The notes under the pieces were generated by a model, which was given only the letters and a program-made list of their open reading frames with translations, made no database searches and was not told where the DNA came from. 39,792 nucleotides of DNA from Bacteroidota bacterium (GTDB lineage: Bacteria > Bacteroidota > Bacteroidia > UKL13-3). Location of the stretch: NCBI GenBank assembly GCA_027484685.1, contig JAIXSO010000025.1:1-39792 (forward strand), given 5' to 3'. A program made the translations under genes and the position numbers. Below are positions 8,140 through 15,993 of the stretch, piece after piece. Position 1 is the stretch's first letter. Every line of letters starts with the position of its first letter.

Positions 8140-8532
8140 ATGAAATATTTAATACCGTTAGTAATAGTTTCAATAATTTTTGGTTCTTGTGTTCCAAAGG
8201 ATAAACTTTTTTCAATTTGGATAAAGAATAATTCAAATGAGAACATTTACTTTATTGTAAATAATTATGTAGATACTTTATTGCCATTAACCAATAAATA
8301 CTTAACTAAAGTAGAAGTGAATGATAGAATATCAATTGATAGTTATCAACCTTGGAATGAGGTTTTTTCAACAAAATACCCTAAAGACACTTTGCTAATT
8401 TACTTTTTTAATAATGATTCAATTAACAAATATGATTGGGAAACAATACGTAAATCAAATAAAATTATGGTGAAAAGAATATATAGTAAACAAGATTTGC
8501 AAAACTCAAACTGGTATATTAATTATCCATAA
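8140..8532 (+). CDS. Small lipoprotein, function unknown
   Basis: A 130-residue predicted lipoprotein. MKYLIPLVIVSIIFGSC is a type II signal with the lipid-attachment Cys at residue 17. The mature part has alternating beta-like stretches and ends in YDWETIRKSNKIMVKRI...NWYINYP, a closing pattern I associate with short Bacteroidota proteins of unknown role that often lie near polymorphic-toxin loci. It stands alone between the glycosyltransferase operon and a palindromic element. An immunity-like role is possible but nothing in the sequence proves it. Confidence 0.7.
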   Translation: MKYLIPLVIVSIIFGSCVPKDKLFSIWIKNNSNENIYFIVNNYVDTLLPLTNKYLTKVEVNDRISIDSYQPWNEVFSTKYPKDTLLIYFFNNDSINKYDWETIRKSNKIMVKRIYSKQDLQNSNWYINYP

Positions 8533-8605
8533 TGTTAAGTTTGAATTTTTATATAATGCATACAACAGACATATCTTGCAAATTTCTTTTTGTAAATCTC
8601 ACTTT

Positions 8606-8671
8606 ACCCTACTGTTCGTAGTCTTGTGCGCTTAGACATAGCAAAGAGTCCGAAAGTTTTCGAACTACGAA
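8606..8671. repeat. Palindromic element (CGTAG type)
   Basis: Arms TTCGTAGT (8615-8622) and ACTACGAA (8664-8671) enclose a loop with CGAAAGTTTTCG. Related copies lie at 12902-12987, about 14697-14740 and 14755-14796. The 8533-8917 gap holds this element, the phrase GAGTTTGTAACTC (8688-8700), also seen near 14810, and a terminator. I see no gene in it. Confidence 0.65.
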
Positions 8672-8863
8672 TTAATAAATGAAAAAAGAGTTTGTAACTC
8701 ATAAGCCCTATATATTTATTTCAATGAACCTAATTTTGGAGTTTCTGTCCTTGAGTAGGTAAGTTAAAGATAGTACAGTTATTGGAAATGAATTTATTTA
8801 TACTTTTAAGTGAAACCATTTCAAGTATTAAATTGAAGAATGAATTTATTTCAATCACACATA

Positions 8864-8901
8864 AAAAAGCCTGAATAGCGTTAACACTACTCAGGCTTTT
8901 T
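8864..8901 (-). terminator. Stem-loop terminator of the FnIII/T9SS gene
   Basis: AAAAAGCCTGA (8864-8874) pairs perfectly with TCAGGCTTTTT (8891-8901), an 11-bp stem. It lies 17 bases beyond the stop codon of the minus-strand gene at 8918. The A/T-flanked stem can work in both directions. Confidence 0.85.
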
Positions 8902-8917
8902 GGCGTTTATAAAGTAT

Positions 8918-11900
8918 TTATTCTTTTACTATTTTAGTAATAAATACTTGATTTTGGCTAAGTACTTTTATTAAGTAAATTCCGTTAACCAATTGCTCAG
9001 TATTTAATGAAATTTCATTTTTGCCAAGGGTATTAAATGTTTGGTTCATTACAACTTTTCCAGTTAAGTCAATAATTTCAACTTGCGCTGTTTTACCAAT
9101 ATTTTCGGGCAATTGAATATTTAATTGCTCTTTTATTGGATTTGGGTAAACCAGTAAGTTTGAGCTTACACTATTTTGAACACCTACCATAATACCTAAA
9201 GTAAAGTTAACAACTATAGAATCTGAATTTAAGTTAAACACACCAGAATTAGCTGTTACTTTAAATTTAAGTGAAATGCTTTGGTTGGTCGTTACACCTA
9301 ACGATGTGATTAAACCACGTATTTGACTATATGTAAATACTTTATTGGTATCTAAACCGCCATTACCCGATTGGTAAGTAGCTATTGGGTTTCTGAAATT
9401 ACCATTTAAACTATCAACTAATAAAGTATAAGTAGCAGTTTGAGTCAAAATATCATTGATTGATTTGGTCCAAATATAGTTTAGTATTTGAGTGGTGTCG
9501 CCTTGAATGGTAATATTGGCATTATTGGTCGGATTTATAAAACCAAATGTTGAAAGCGGATTGAAAGGAATAATATCAGCCGCATAACGAGGTAATATTT
9601 GATAACCGGTAAATGAATAAGGTGCATTATTGTTCGAAACCTGCGATCCTAAACCCTTTACATGGAAGTAAGTAGTAGTTGGTAATGGAGTTCCAACAAG
9701 GCCGCTGGTATTGTATATTCTAATTGTGAAGGTATCATTATTTAAATTAAGTACTTGATAATTGTTATTCACAGTCCAATTTCCAACTTGACGAGTTATA
9801 AATTTAACAATATTTATTCTTACTAAGTCATTTTCGGTAGATTCATTTAATTTGGTAATTGCTTTAGGATTAGCTAAAGTTTTTCCATTACCTAATATGG
9901 CTAAACTATCTATGGTGTTTAAAATTAATAAACCTCTTGTAGTTGAAACAACTCCAAATACCGAAATGCTGTCACCTTCTGTTGGAGTATAGCCTAATGT
10001 AGCTGCATTGCTAATGGTAATTCCACCAGTATTATCTCGCAATAAAAATTGAATGCCACCTTGATTGATTGTTCTTTGATTTAGACTATAAACAACTCCT
10101 CGTAAAGCTACTCTTACATTTAACGAATCAGGAACTCCAGTAGTTGAGCTAATTCCATTAATTTGCGAAATAGTATAATAAGTTGGTGTAGGAGGATTTG
10201 GTCCTGCTGTACCGTTTCCTATTGCTGAATTTATTGAGTATGTAGAATCAACATCACGAATTACATAAATTAAAACATGGTAATTGGTGAAATTATTTAT
10301 GGATGTAATATTTACAAAATTAGTGTCGCCTTTGTAAACGCACTTAGCAGTAGTATCGTTTTGGTAACGTGTGCTAAATGTTGATGCAAAGTTGGCATTG
10401 GCATTATAAAAATTTACAGTTCTAGTAGGTGTACCTTGGTTAATAGCTGTGTTTGCTTTAACAAATACCAATGTAGTTAAGCTATTATTGGTATAACTGC
10501 TTGGTTTGGTCCATGATATTTTGGTTGATGTGGTTGTAATTCCATTCACTGTAATTGCAGAAACATTCTCTGGAGGTAGGCCTCTGGTTGTTCCTCCTGC
10601 AATGGTAGGATTTGAATACAATGAGTCAACATCGCTCACTACATAAATTAATGCAAAATAAGTAGTAGCAGGATTGAGGCCTGTTGGCGTAACAGAGCTT
10701 GAATCGCCTTTGTATACGCAAAATGCTGCTGTGTCGTTTTGGTAAACAGAACCTAACCTAAAAGTGTCGTTTGCTAATATAGTTGCCACGTCTTTATTAG
10801 GCGAACCTTGGATTACATTGGAGCCTTGTTTTAAAAACACCAATGTGGTAAAGTTAGCATTGTTATAACTAGTATCTTTTGTCCACGATATTCTGCAATT
10901 ATTACTGCTTAATGAAACTAAAGTAGCAGACTTTACATTAACAGGTCCAAGGCTATTGGTTCTAAAAGTACCACTTAAAACTGGTGAGTAATTAGAGTCA
11001 ATATCATTAATGGCATAAGCTGCTATGAAGTAATTGGTGCTAGGATTTAACCCAGTAACTGTTACTTTGGTAGTATCACCTTTATAAACGCAACGAGCGT
11101 TCGAATCGAGCATTAATGCAGAGCCTGAACCTAAAAAGGAAGAATCGACATTAATTAATAATGGATTGGTATTAGGGGTTCCTGAAGTAACCGCTGTGTT
11201 TGCTTTCAAATAAATAACAATGGTATTATTAGCGGTATTATAACCTGTTGGCCTTGTCCAGTTAATAGTAGCTTCGGTTTGGCCTATTGCTGTTATATTT
11301 AAACCTGTAACTGTTCTTGGAGCAGTGCTTAATGTAGTTACACTTGAATTGGTAGGTGTTGAATAAGCACTATCTAAATTTCTCACAGTTAAAATTGAAA
11401 CTTGGTATAAAGTGTTTTGGTTTAAACCTGTTAACGAAAAAGTATTACTATCGCCTAAAAATACACATTTTGCAGCACCATCATTTTGATAAAATGAATT
11501 AGCCAAAGCAAAATTAGCGTTAGCTGTGTAAGCATTTGGCGATAAGTTTGGTGTGCCAATATTAATTGGAGTAATCGGTTTTACAAACACCATGGTTGTC
11601 ATTAATGAATCTACATAGTTTCCGTTTTTTGTCCAAGTAATTCTAGTAGATGAAGTGGTTGTAGTAGAAAAATTAATGCTAAATGGCGATGGTTGAATGG
11701 TACTTGTAGCAGCATTTAGTTCGGCCCAAGTATTTGCAGATCTAATGCCATCAATTGTTAAACGAGGTGCATTTGTAGCAGTTCCTTGGCGTAAAGCCAA
11801 CCTACTTAAAGTTGTTACATCGGCTGTGGTTCCACCAGAAGTAAATACAGTAGGAGTTGGTTCAGCACTTGGGAACGATGAGGTGAAATTAAATACTGAA

Positions 11901-12448
11901 ATAGTATCGTTTAAAGTTCCAATTGTAAATTGGTATTTTACAACTACCAATGAAGTATTATTTAATGCAAAGCTATCTGCACTATAAATAATTGTCTCAT
12001 TGGTTGCAGCGCCTTTTGTAACTCCAATTCTATAAAATCCTGTTCTGGCTGCTCTAATGTATAATCTTCCAGTGTATCCTGTTGTTGAATTTTGTGGCAA
12101 GTAAGCAAAAAAGTAATCGCCAGCGGTGGTAGCTTTATTTACGTTTAACATAAACGAGGTAAATAAATTACCAGAGGAGGTATTATTATATAAATCGCGG
12201 TAAAAATCTTGCCCCACAGTATCAACTTTAGCTGCATTGCCCAAACCAGACAATACATAACTTGAAAAGTTTAAACCAGTATTGGTAATAGATACAGGTA
12301 AAGTGGCTGTTGATGGAATAATAGTCCAACTATTTGAAGTTAATGGACTGCCCGAAGTGTAATCAAAATTTTCGGTCATCAACTGCTGTGCATTTGCATA
12401 AAAGCCTAACGCAAAAAGCATGGCCAAAAGAGTAAATTTTATTTTCAT
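8918..12448 (-). CDS. T9SS-secreted multidomain protein with four FnIII-like repeats
   Basis: A 1176-residue secreted protein. Signal peptide: residues 1-20 (ends FYANA/QQ). Residues about 22-245 look like a jelly-roll domain. Four related fibronectin-III-like repeats follow at about 252-374, 375-497, 498-623 and 624-749. Each carries ITWTK-type and TTLVFVK-type strands, a conserved C-V-[FY]-x-G-D box (CVFLGD, CVYKGD three times) and a closing DVDSxYS. Residues about 755-890 resemble the OB-fold/DUF5689-like domain of cell-surface nuclease-like proteins. The last about 80 residues (LVYPNPIKEQLNIQLP...GIYLIKVL) are a T9SS type A sorting domain. No catalytic site is evident. Adhesion or ligand binding at the cell surface is likely. 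Confidence 0.88.
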   Translation of the reverse strand: MKIKFTLLAMLFALGFYANAQQLMTENFDYTSGSPLTSNSWTIIPSTATLPVSITNTGLNFSSYVLSGLGNAAKVDTVGQDFYRDLYNNTSSGNLFTSFMLNVNKATTAGDYFFAYLPQNSTTGYTGRLYIRAARTGFYRIGVTKGAATNETIIYSADSFALNNTSLVVVKYQFTIGTLNDTISVFNFTSSFPSAEPTPTVFTSGGTTADVTTLSRLALRQGTATNAPRLTIDGIRSANTWAELNAATSTIQPSPFSINFSTTTTSSTRITWTKNGNYVDSLMTTMVFVKPITPINIGTPNLSPNAYTANANFALANSFYQNDGAAKCVFLGDSNTFSLTGLNQNTLYQVSILTVRNLDSAYSTPTNSSVTTLSTAPRTVTGLNITAIGQTEATINWTRPTGYNTANNTIVIYLKANTAVTSGTPNTNPLLINVDSSFLGSGSALMLDSNARCVYKGDTTKVTVTGLNPSTNYFIAAYAINDIDSNYSPVLSGTFRTNSLGPVNVKSATLVSLSSNNCRISWTKDTSYNNANFTTLVFLKQGSNVIQGSPNKDVATILANDTFRLGSVYQNDTAAFCVYKGDSSSVTPTGLNPATTYFALIYVVSDVDSLYSNPTIAGGTTRGLPPENVSAITVNGITTTSTKISWTKPSSYTNNSLTTLVFVKANTAINQGTPTRTVNFYNANANFASTFSTRYQNDTTAKCVYKGDTNFVNITSINNFTNYHVLIYVIRDVDSTYSINSAIGNGTAGPNPPTPTYYTISQINGISSTTGVPDSLNVRVALRGVVYSLNQRTINQGGIQFLLRDNTGGITISNAATLGYTPTEGDSISVFGVVSTTRGLLILNTIDSLAILGNGKTLANPKAITKLNESTENDLVRINIVKFITRQVGNWTVNNNYQVLNLNNDTFTIRIYNTSGLVGTPLPTTTYFHVKGLGSQVSNNNAPYSFTGYQILPRYAADIIPFNPLSTFGFINPTNNANITIQGDTTQILNYIWTKSINDILTQTATYTLLVDSLNGNFRNPIATYQSGNGGLDTNKVFTYSQIRGLITSLGVTTNQSISLKFKVTANSGVFNLNSDSIVVNFTLGIMVGVQNSVSSNLLVYPNPIKEQLNIQLPENIGKTAQVEIIDLTGKVVMNQTFNTLGKNEISLNTEQLVNGIYLIKVLSQNQVFITKIVKE

Positions 12449-12506
12449 TTTTAGTGTGTTTTGAATGTCAATAATAAATGAAAATTATGGTTATGTTATT
12501 TTACTT

Positions 12507-12536
12507 TAAACTTACTGTAAAAATTTGACAATCAAA
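12507..12536 (-). promoter_or_regulatory. Putative promoter of the FnIII/T9SS gene
   Basis: Read on the minus strand: TTTG (12536-12533), an 18-base spacer, then TAAGTTTA (12514-12507). This differs by one base from the Bacteroidota -7 consensus TAnnTTTG. It sits about 60 bases upstream of the start codon. Confidence 0.4.
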
Positions 12537-12726
12537 GGGTAATAATTTAAACAGATTAGCGAATTTTAATTTTAAATTTTTTTGTTGTTGTCTAAAATTA
12601 CTTGCAAATTGTTTATGTTGATAATTGTAACATTAGATTTTATAGTCTCAACTGTTATTAAAGTTAATTTGAAGTTGTACAAAAAATGACGATGCATTTG
12701 ATAAGTTGCTATGATTTTCATGAAAA

Positions 12727-12758
12727 TGCCCCCAAATAATATCTAACTTTGGGGGGCA
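12727..12758. other. Strong GC-rich hairpin
   Basis: TGCCCCCAAA (12727-12736) pairs with TTTGGGGGGCA (12748-12758) with one bulged G. It is notable in such AT-rich surroundings. There is no clean T-tract, so a terminator is uncertain. The 12449-13058 gap holds the promoter above, this hairpin, a carB relic, a palindromic element and a second hairpin. I see no intact gene. Confidence 0.5.
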
Positions 12759-12780
12759 GTTCATTTTAAAAATGGCTTTT

Positions 12781-12897
12781 TTATTTGCTTAAGAGCATAT
12801 TCTTTTCGCTTTTTAATTAGTGGAAATGAGGGTCGTTCCAAATCATTTATAAACCTAATTGCTTCTTCCGTACTTTATATTTCTAGTACTAATTCCT
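12781..12897 (-). pseudogene. carB 3'-end relic (fragment A)
   Basis: On the minus strand this stretch matches the last ~38 codons of the intact carB (20937-21052). The decoded relic reads STEEAIRFINDLE where CarB has STGEAIRFIKDLN, and ends near the same stop codon. A 17-base block, GGAAATGAGGGTCGTTC, is identical in both. An in-frame TAA replaces the Lys codon before STEEA, and the last ~10 codons have shifted frame. Similarity extends left into the T-run of the carB terminator. This is clearly a decayed duplicate and not expressed as protein. Confidence 0.85.
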
Positions 12898-12901
12898 ACT
12901 T

Positions 12902-12987
12902 ACCCCACTATCCATAGTCTTAAGTTAAGCCAAAGCAGAGAATCTACGGATTTAAAATGAATAAGAATCCGAAAGCTTTCGTATTAT
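12902..12987. repeat. Degenerate CGTAG-type palindromic element
   Basis: It contains ACTATCCATAGTCTT...AGAATCTACGGAT and the palindrome CGAAAGCTTTCG, the same family as the elements at 8606 and 14755. It separates carB relic A from the first Rhs unit. Confidence 0.6.
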
Positions 12988-13004
12988 AACTCTTACTTTT
13001 AACC

Positions 13005-13038
13005 AACCGCTTTAGCCAAAAACTAAAGCGGTTTTTTT
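13005..13038 (+). terminator. Repeated hairpin CCGCTTTAG/CTAAAGCGG, copy 1
   Basis: AACCGCTTTAG (13005-13015) and CTAAAGCGGTT (13023-13033) form an 11-bp stem followed by a T-run to 13038, the form of an intrinsic terminator. Close copies at 14834, 16885 and 17069 mark each unit boundary of the Rhs-tip array. Confidence 0.75.
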
Positions 13039-13040
13039 AT

Positions 13041-13203
13041 GTAAAAACCGTTATTGTTTTGGTATATTTGAAGTACAAAATGTACTTAACCAATTTTCAT
13101 TTTTACTCCCGATACATCGGGATAAAAAACTACCTTTATAGCAAGCCTATAAAGGGTTTGCGTGGTTGTGAGGTATGTTATGGCTTCGCCTTCAATGGTA
13201 AAG
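13041..13203 (+). repeat. Conserved Rhs-unit 5' module, copy 1
   Basis: About 165 bases shared by three sites (also 14945-15107 and 17173-17346), from GTAAAAACCGTTATTG to TTCAATGG. It includes TATATTTG (13063-13070), which fits the -7 promoter consensus, the palindrome CCCGATACATCGGG, and a hairpin CCTTTATAG...CTATAAAGG. It encodes the start of the Rhs-tip frames. Copies 2 and 3 carry ~70 extra upstream bases that are missing here between short GTAAAAAC direct repeats. Confidence 0.85.
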
Positions 13204-14000
13204 AATGTGACAATGAAACTTATGGTGAAGGAAATGCTTATGACTTTGGGGCGAGGGTTTTAGACGTAAGATTGGGTAGATGGATGAGTGTTGATCCTTT
13301 AGTTCATAAACTTCATTATTTGAGTCCATTTAATGCATTCAATAATAACCCAGTTTTTTATATTGATCCTACTGGAAAGGTTGTAAAACCCTCAACACAG
13401 GAAGCATTGGAGGTAATAAAAAGTATCTTACCTAAAGAATCTAGGGAATTTGTTGTTTTAAATCCTGATGGAAATATTGACTTAAATAAGCTTTTGGAAT
13501 TTAAAGGATCTGTAAAAGGCGGTAATTTTTCTTCATTGATTGGTTTAGTTGAAGATAAAGAAGTTATTATTTTTTCTGTTGTAAAAGGTGATTATGAGTT
13601 AAAACCATCTATAGCAGATGGTAAAGAAGCTCCATTCACTATAAATTTCGGAGAGGCTCGTCCAATGACAGAAAAAGAAAAAAAAGAAGGTTATAATGGA
13701 GACCCTGAATATAATTTAACAACAGGAGAAGCGGCTGATGGATTTTCAGGAATGACCACTCCAAAGAAAGAGTCAAAGAGTGGAAATATAGAAGTACTTG
13801 TAAATGGAAATTTGTCGAAACAAGGACAAGCTGAAGTTGCTGCTCATGAGCTTTTTGGACATGGAAAGGTTGAAGTTATCGAAAAAGGAAATGGTAGCCA
13901 TGATATCGATTCTGGAACTAGAACTGATAAAAACAAATATTTGAAAGAAACTATTAAAAAAAGTGTAAATGAAGCTATTAAGAATTTTAAAAACCTATAA
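13080..14000 (+). CDS. Rhs C-terminal tip with putative HExxxH metalloprotease toxin
   Basis: A 306-residue orphan Rhs tip. Residues about 40-100 match the RHS repeat-associated core end (YGFAFNGKE, then AYDFGARVLDVRLGRWMSVDP, LSPFNAFNNNPVFYIDPTGK), which normally closes the YD-repeat shell. The variable region after it is the presumed toxin. It contains AEVAAHELFGHGKVEV, an HExxxH zinc-protease-like site near residue 265. A complete Rhs would have >1000 residues before this. None is present, so expression would need the module's own TATATTTG box or recombination into a full rhs gene. I use ATG 13080. A TTG at 13059 is also in frame. The stop overlaps the next gene by 32 bases. Confidence 0.75.
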   Translation: MYLTNFHFYSRYIGIKNYLYSKPIKGLRGCEVCYGFAFNGKECDNETYGEGNAYDFGARVLDVRLGRWMSVDPLVHKLHYLSPFNAFNNNPVFYIDPTGKVVKPSTQEALEVIKSILPKESREFVVLNPDGNIDLNKLLEFKGSVKGGNFSSLIGLVEDKEVIIFSVVKGDYELKPSIADGKEAPFTINFGEARPMTEKEKKEGYNGDPEYNLTTGEAADGFSGMTTPKKESKSGNIEVLVNGNLSKQGQAEVAAHELFGHGKVEVIEKGNGSHDIDSGTRTDKNKYLKETIKKSVNEAIKNFKNL

Positions 14001-14676
14001 AATTATTTTATTTGGAGTCGTGATTAGTTTTTCATTTACTGAAAAACTAAAATATGATGAAATAGATATTAGTGGTAAAATTTTATTTTATAATTTTAAT
14101 GAAATAGAATACGCAAGTATTAAAACTTACTATAAAAATACTTCCAAAAAAGAAATTGTTTTATGGTTGCAAGACTGGAGATCAATTGATTTTTATGATA
14201 ATGATAGTCAAAAAAAAATATGTCCGATTTTTTTTCTTACTCCCCACATAAATACCATCATTTTTTTACATGATAGTATTACTGTAGTTTCTGAACGTAA
14301 TTACAAAGATTTAATTCAAAAATCGGCCAAAACGGAGGCAAATTTTTATTATAAAAAGATAAAGCCGAATGAAATTTTTTTAGTTAATATGATTATTACA
14401 GATACTTCAGTTATTCATTTACTCAAACAAAATTACTACACAAATGCTTTAGTTTGGTACTCTTGTTACGACTATAAAAAAGGGAAACAAATTAATAATA
14501 AATGGTTTCTAAATGATGATGAAATAACGCTCTTAATGAACGAAAAGTTTAATGATGATTGTTTTGCAAAAGAAATATTAATAGATAAGAACAACCAAGA
14601 AATTTCTATGACTGAATTGCCATTTGAAAAAAATCTTACTAGTCATAGAAAAGGAGTTATTTATAAAAAGAATTAA
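13969..14676 (+). CDS. Putative immunity protein of Rhs tip 1, exported
   Basis: A 235-residue protein I do not recognise. A hydrophobic N-terminal stretch (YKIILFGVVISFSFTEKL) acts as signal peptide or anchor, so the rest probably faces the periplasm. The mature part alternates beta-like and charged segments, including KNTSKKEIVLWLQDW and TNALVWYSCYDYKKG, with no catalytic motif. Its first 32 bases overlap the toxin frame. This is the position and coupling expected of a cognate immunity gene, and it is the basis for the call. The partner's predicted protease activity suggests a direct inhibitor. Confidence 0.6.
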   Translation: MKLLRILKTYKIILFGVVISFSFTEKLKYDEIDISGKILFYNFNEIEYASIKTYYKNTSKKEIVLWLQDWRSIDFYDNDSQKKICPIFFLTPHINTIIFLHDSITVVSERNYKDLIQKSAKTEANFYYKKIKPNEIFLVNMIITDTSVIHLLKQNYYTNALVWYSCYDYKKGKQINNKWFLNDDEITLLMNEKFNDDCFAKEILIDKNNQEISMTELPFEKNLTSHRKGVIYKKN

Positions 14677-14696
14677 TTTTGAATATTCTAACTACT

Positions 14697-14740
14697 CACT
14701 ATCCATAGTATGCAGCAAAGCAATTGAGGGGGTATGACAG
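14697..14740. repeat. CGTAG-type palindromic element, degenerate copy
   Basis: CACTATCCATAGTATGC followed by CAAAGCAATTGAGG and GACAGATTTAAAAC matches the framework of the better-preserved copy immediately downstream. The two lie in tandem after the immunity gene of unit 1. Confidence 0.5.
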
Positions 14741-14754
14741 ATTTAAAACCTACT

Positions 14755-14796
14755 ATCCGTAGTCTCCGCCAAGCCAAAGCAGAGGGGACTACGGAT
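14755..14796. repeat. CGTAG-type palindromic element, best copy
   Basis: ATCCGTAGTC (14755-14764) and GACTACGGAT (14787-14796) are perfect 10-bp inverted arms. Pairing extends inward by T-G, C-G and C-G around a loop containing AAGCCAAAGCAGAGG. This is the clearest member of the family in the window and lies between Rhs units 1 and 2. Confidence 0.8.
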
Positions 14797-14833
14797 TTTA
14801 AATTGAAAAGAGTTTGTAACTCCAACCAAAAAC

Positions 14834-14872
14834 AAAAACCGCTTTAGCAAAAAAAAACTAAAGCGGTTTTTT
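14834..14872 (+). terminator. Repeated hairpin CCGCTTTAG/CTAAAGCGG, copy 2
   Basis: AAAACCGCTTTAG (14835-14847) pairs with CTAAAGCGGTTTT (14858-14870), a 13-bp stem with a T-rich tail. It lies between unit 1 and the conserved 5' module of unit 2. Confidence 0.78.
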
Positions 14873-14891
14873 ATGTAAAAACTGCTTTATA

Positions 14892-14921
14892 CCGCAAATA
14901 ATTTTATAAAAAATTATGCGG
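14892..14921. repeat. CCGC/GCGG hairpin in Rhs-unit leader, copy 1
   Basis: CCGCAAATAATTTT and AAAATTATGCGG form an imperfect hairpin. The same sequence recurs at 17121-17148 but is absent from unit 1. Confidence 0.7.
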
Positions 14922-14944
14922 CATAACCAAAACTAATAAAGGTA

Positions 14945-15107
14945 GTAAAAACCGTTATTGTTTTGGTATATTTGAAGTACAAAATGTACTTATCCAATTT
15001 TCATTTTTACTCCCGATACATCGGGATAAAAAACTACCTTTATAGCAAGTCTGTAAAGGGTTTGCGTGGTTGTGGGGTGGGTTATGGCTTCGCCTTCAAT
15101 GGACAAG
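14945..15107 (+). repeat. Conserved Rhs-unit 5' module, copy 2
   Basis: Close to copy 1 (13041-13203) over ~165 bases, with TATATTTG at 14967-14974 and CCCGATACATCGGG. It is preceded by the AACCAAAACTAATAAAGG leader that copy 1 lacks. After TTCAATGG the two units diverge quickly, so the module marks the exchange point for different tips. Confidence 0.85.
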
Positions 15108-15988
15108 AAAAGGATGATGAGATTTCAGGTGAAGGAAATATAATGACTGCCGAATTTTGGGAGTATGATGCACGGTTAGGTAGAAGATGGAATGTGGATC
15201 CAATTTCAAAACATTCATCAAGTAATTTTTCATGCTTTTCAAATAATCCATTGACTAGAATTGATCCTAATGGAAAATCAGATTATTATACTGAAAAAGG
15301 TAAATATTTGGGGAGTGATGGATCTGAGAAGACAGATATTATTATTATTACCGATAAAAATCTAATAAAAAAAATTAACGCACAATCCGAAGAAGTGTTG
15401 AAAAAAAATCCGGATGCATATGTAGAGGTAAAAATAGAACTAAAAGAAAATACCTATTTTATTCTACCCTCTTTTAAAGACAGATCTGAAATCAAAGAAA
15501 AAATTGAAAAAGTAGATTACTCTGACGGTAAATATTACGAAATAGGGGGAGCTAGTTACACAATAGACGGTAAAACTACAAGAAATGATAATACAGGGGA
15601 AAAGCAAACATTACAACAAATGGCGGAAAGTGCAGAAAATAATCTTTTACCCCTAGGAGTGGGTCTTTTAACAGAAGGGCTGCCAGATGCTAATGTAAAT
15701 TACACATGGCATTTGCATCCAGATAAAATGATTCTTATCAAAGATCCTATAACTTCTAAATTTTCAATACTTGCAAAAGATAATTCATCATATTCTGGCA
15801 AGTTTCAAACTATTGGAGGTCTTGAACCAAGTAGTACCGATGAAAATAACTATTCTAGTACATTTAAATCTAACTTTCTCTTTACAAAAACTGGAGAAGA
15901 CGTAATGTTCTATGATAAGAATAAAAATGTAACATTGGACAAGAAATTCTTTTTTAATACACAAGCAAAAATAAAACCAAAACAATAA
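14984..15988 (+). CDS. Rhs C-terminal tip with putative JAB/JAMM-like toxin
   Basis: A 334-residue orphan Rhs tip. The core end is recognisable as YGFAFNGQEKDDE, then AEFWEYDARLGRRWNVDPIS and FSNNPLTRIDPNGK. A pretoxin segment (DYYTEKGKYLGSDGSEK), seen before many Bacteroidota Rhs toxins, follows. The C-terminal region has YTWHLHPDK (HxHP) near residue 242 and EPSSTDENN (SxxD-like) about 40 residues later. Together these resemble the zinc site of JAB/JAMM isopeptidase-type toxins. An upstream catalytic Glu may be that in YYEIGGASY. No YD-repeat shell is present. I use ATG 14984. TTG 14963 is also in frame. The next gene follows after 5 bases. Confidence 0.75.
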   Translation: MYLSNFHFYSRYIGIKNYLYSKSVKGLRGCGVGYGFAFNGQEKDDEISGEGNIMTAEFWEYDARLGRRWNVDPISKHSSSNFSCFSNNPLTRIDPNGKSDYYTEKGKYLGSDGSEKTDIIIITDKNLIKKINAQSEEVLKKNPDAYVEVKIELKENTYFILPSFKDRSEIKEKIEKVDYSDGKYYEIGGASYTIDGKTTRNDNTGEKQTLQQMAESAENNLLPLGVGLLTEGLPDANVNYTWHLHPDKMILIKDPITSKFSILAKDNSSYSGKFQTIGGLEPSSTDENNYSSTFKSNFLFTKTGEDVMFYDKNKNVTLDKKFFFNTQAKIKPKQ

Positions 15989-15993
15989 ATAAT

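Noticed and set aside
11697-11987. Plus-strand frame inside the FnIII protein gene
   Set aside because: Antisense shadow of a repetitive Thr/Ser-rich coding sequence, with no signal or family match.
13059-13061. TTG as start codon of Rhs tip 1 (and 14963 for tip 2)
   Set aside because: The TATATTTG box lies just after it, and the ATG 21 bases downstream is conserved in both units. The TTG cannot be excluded if the tip is expressed by fusion.
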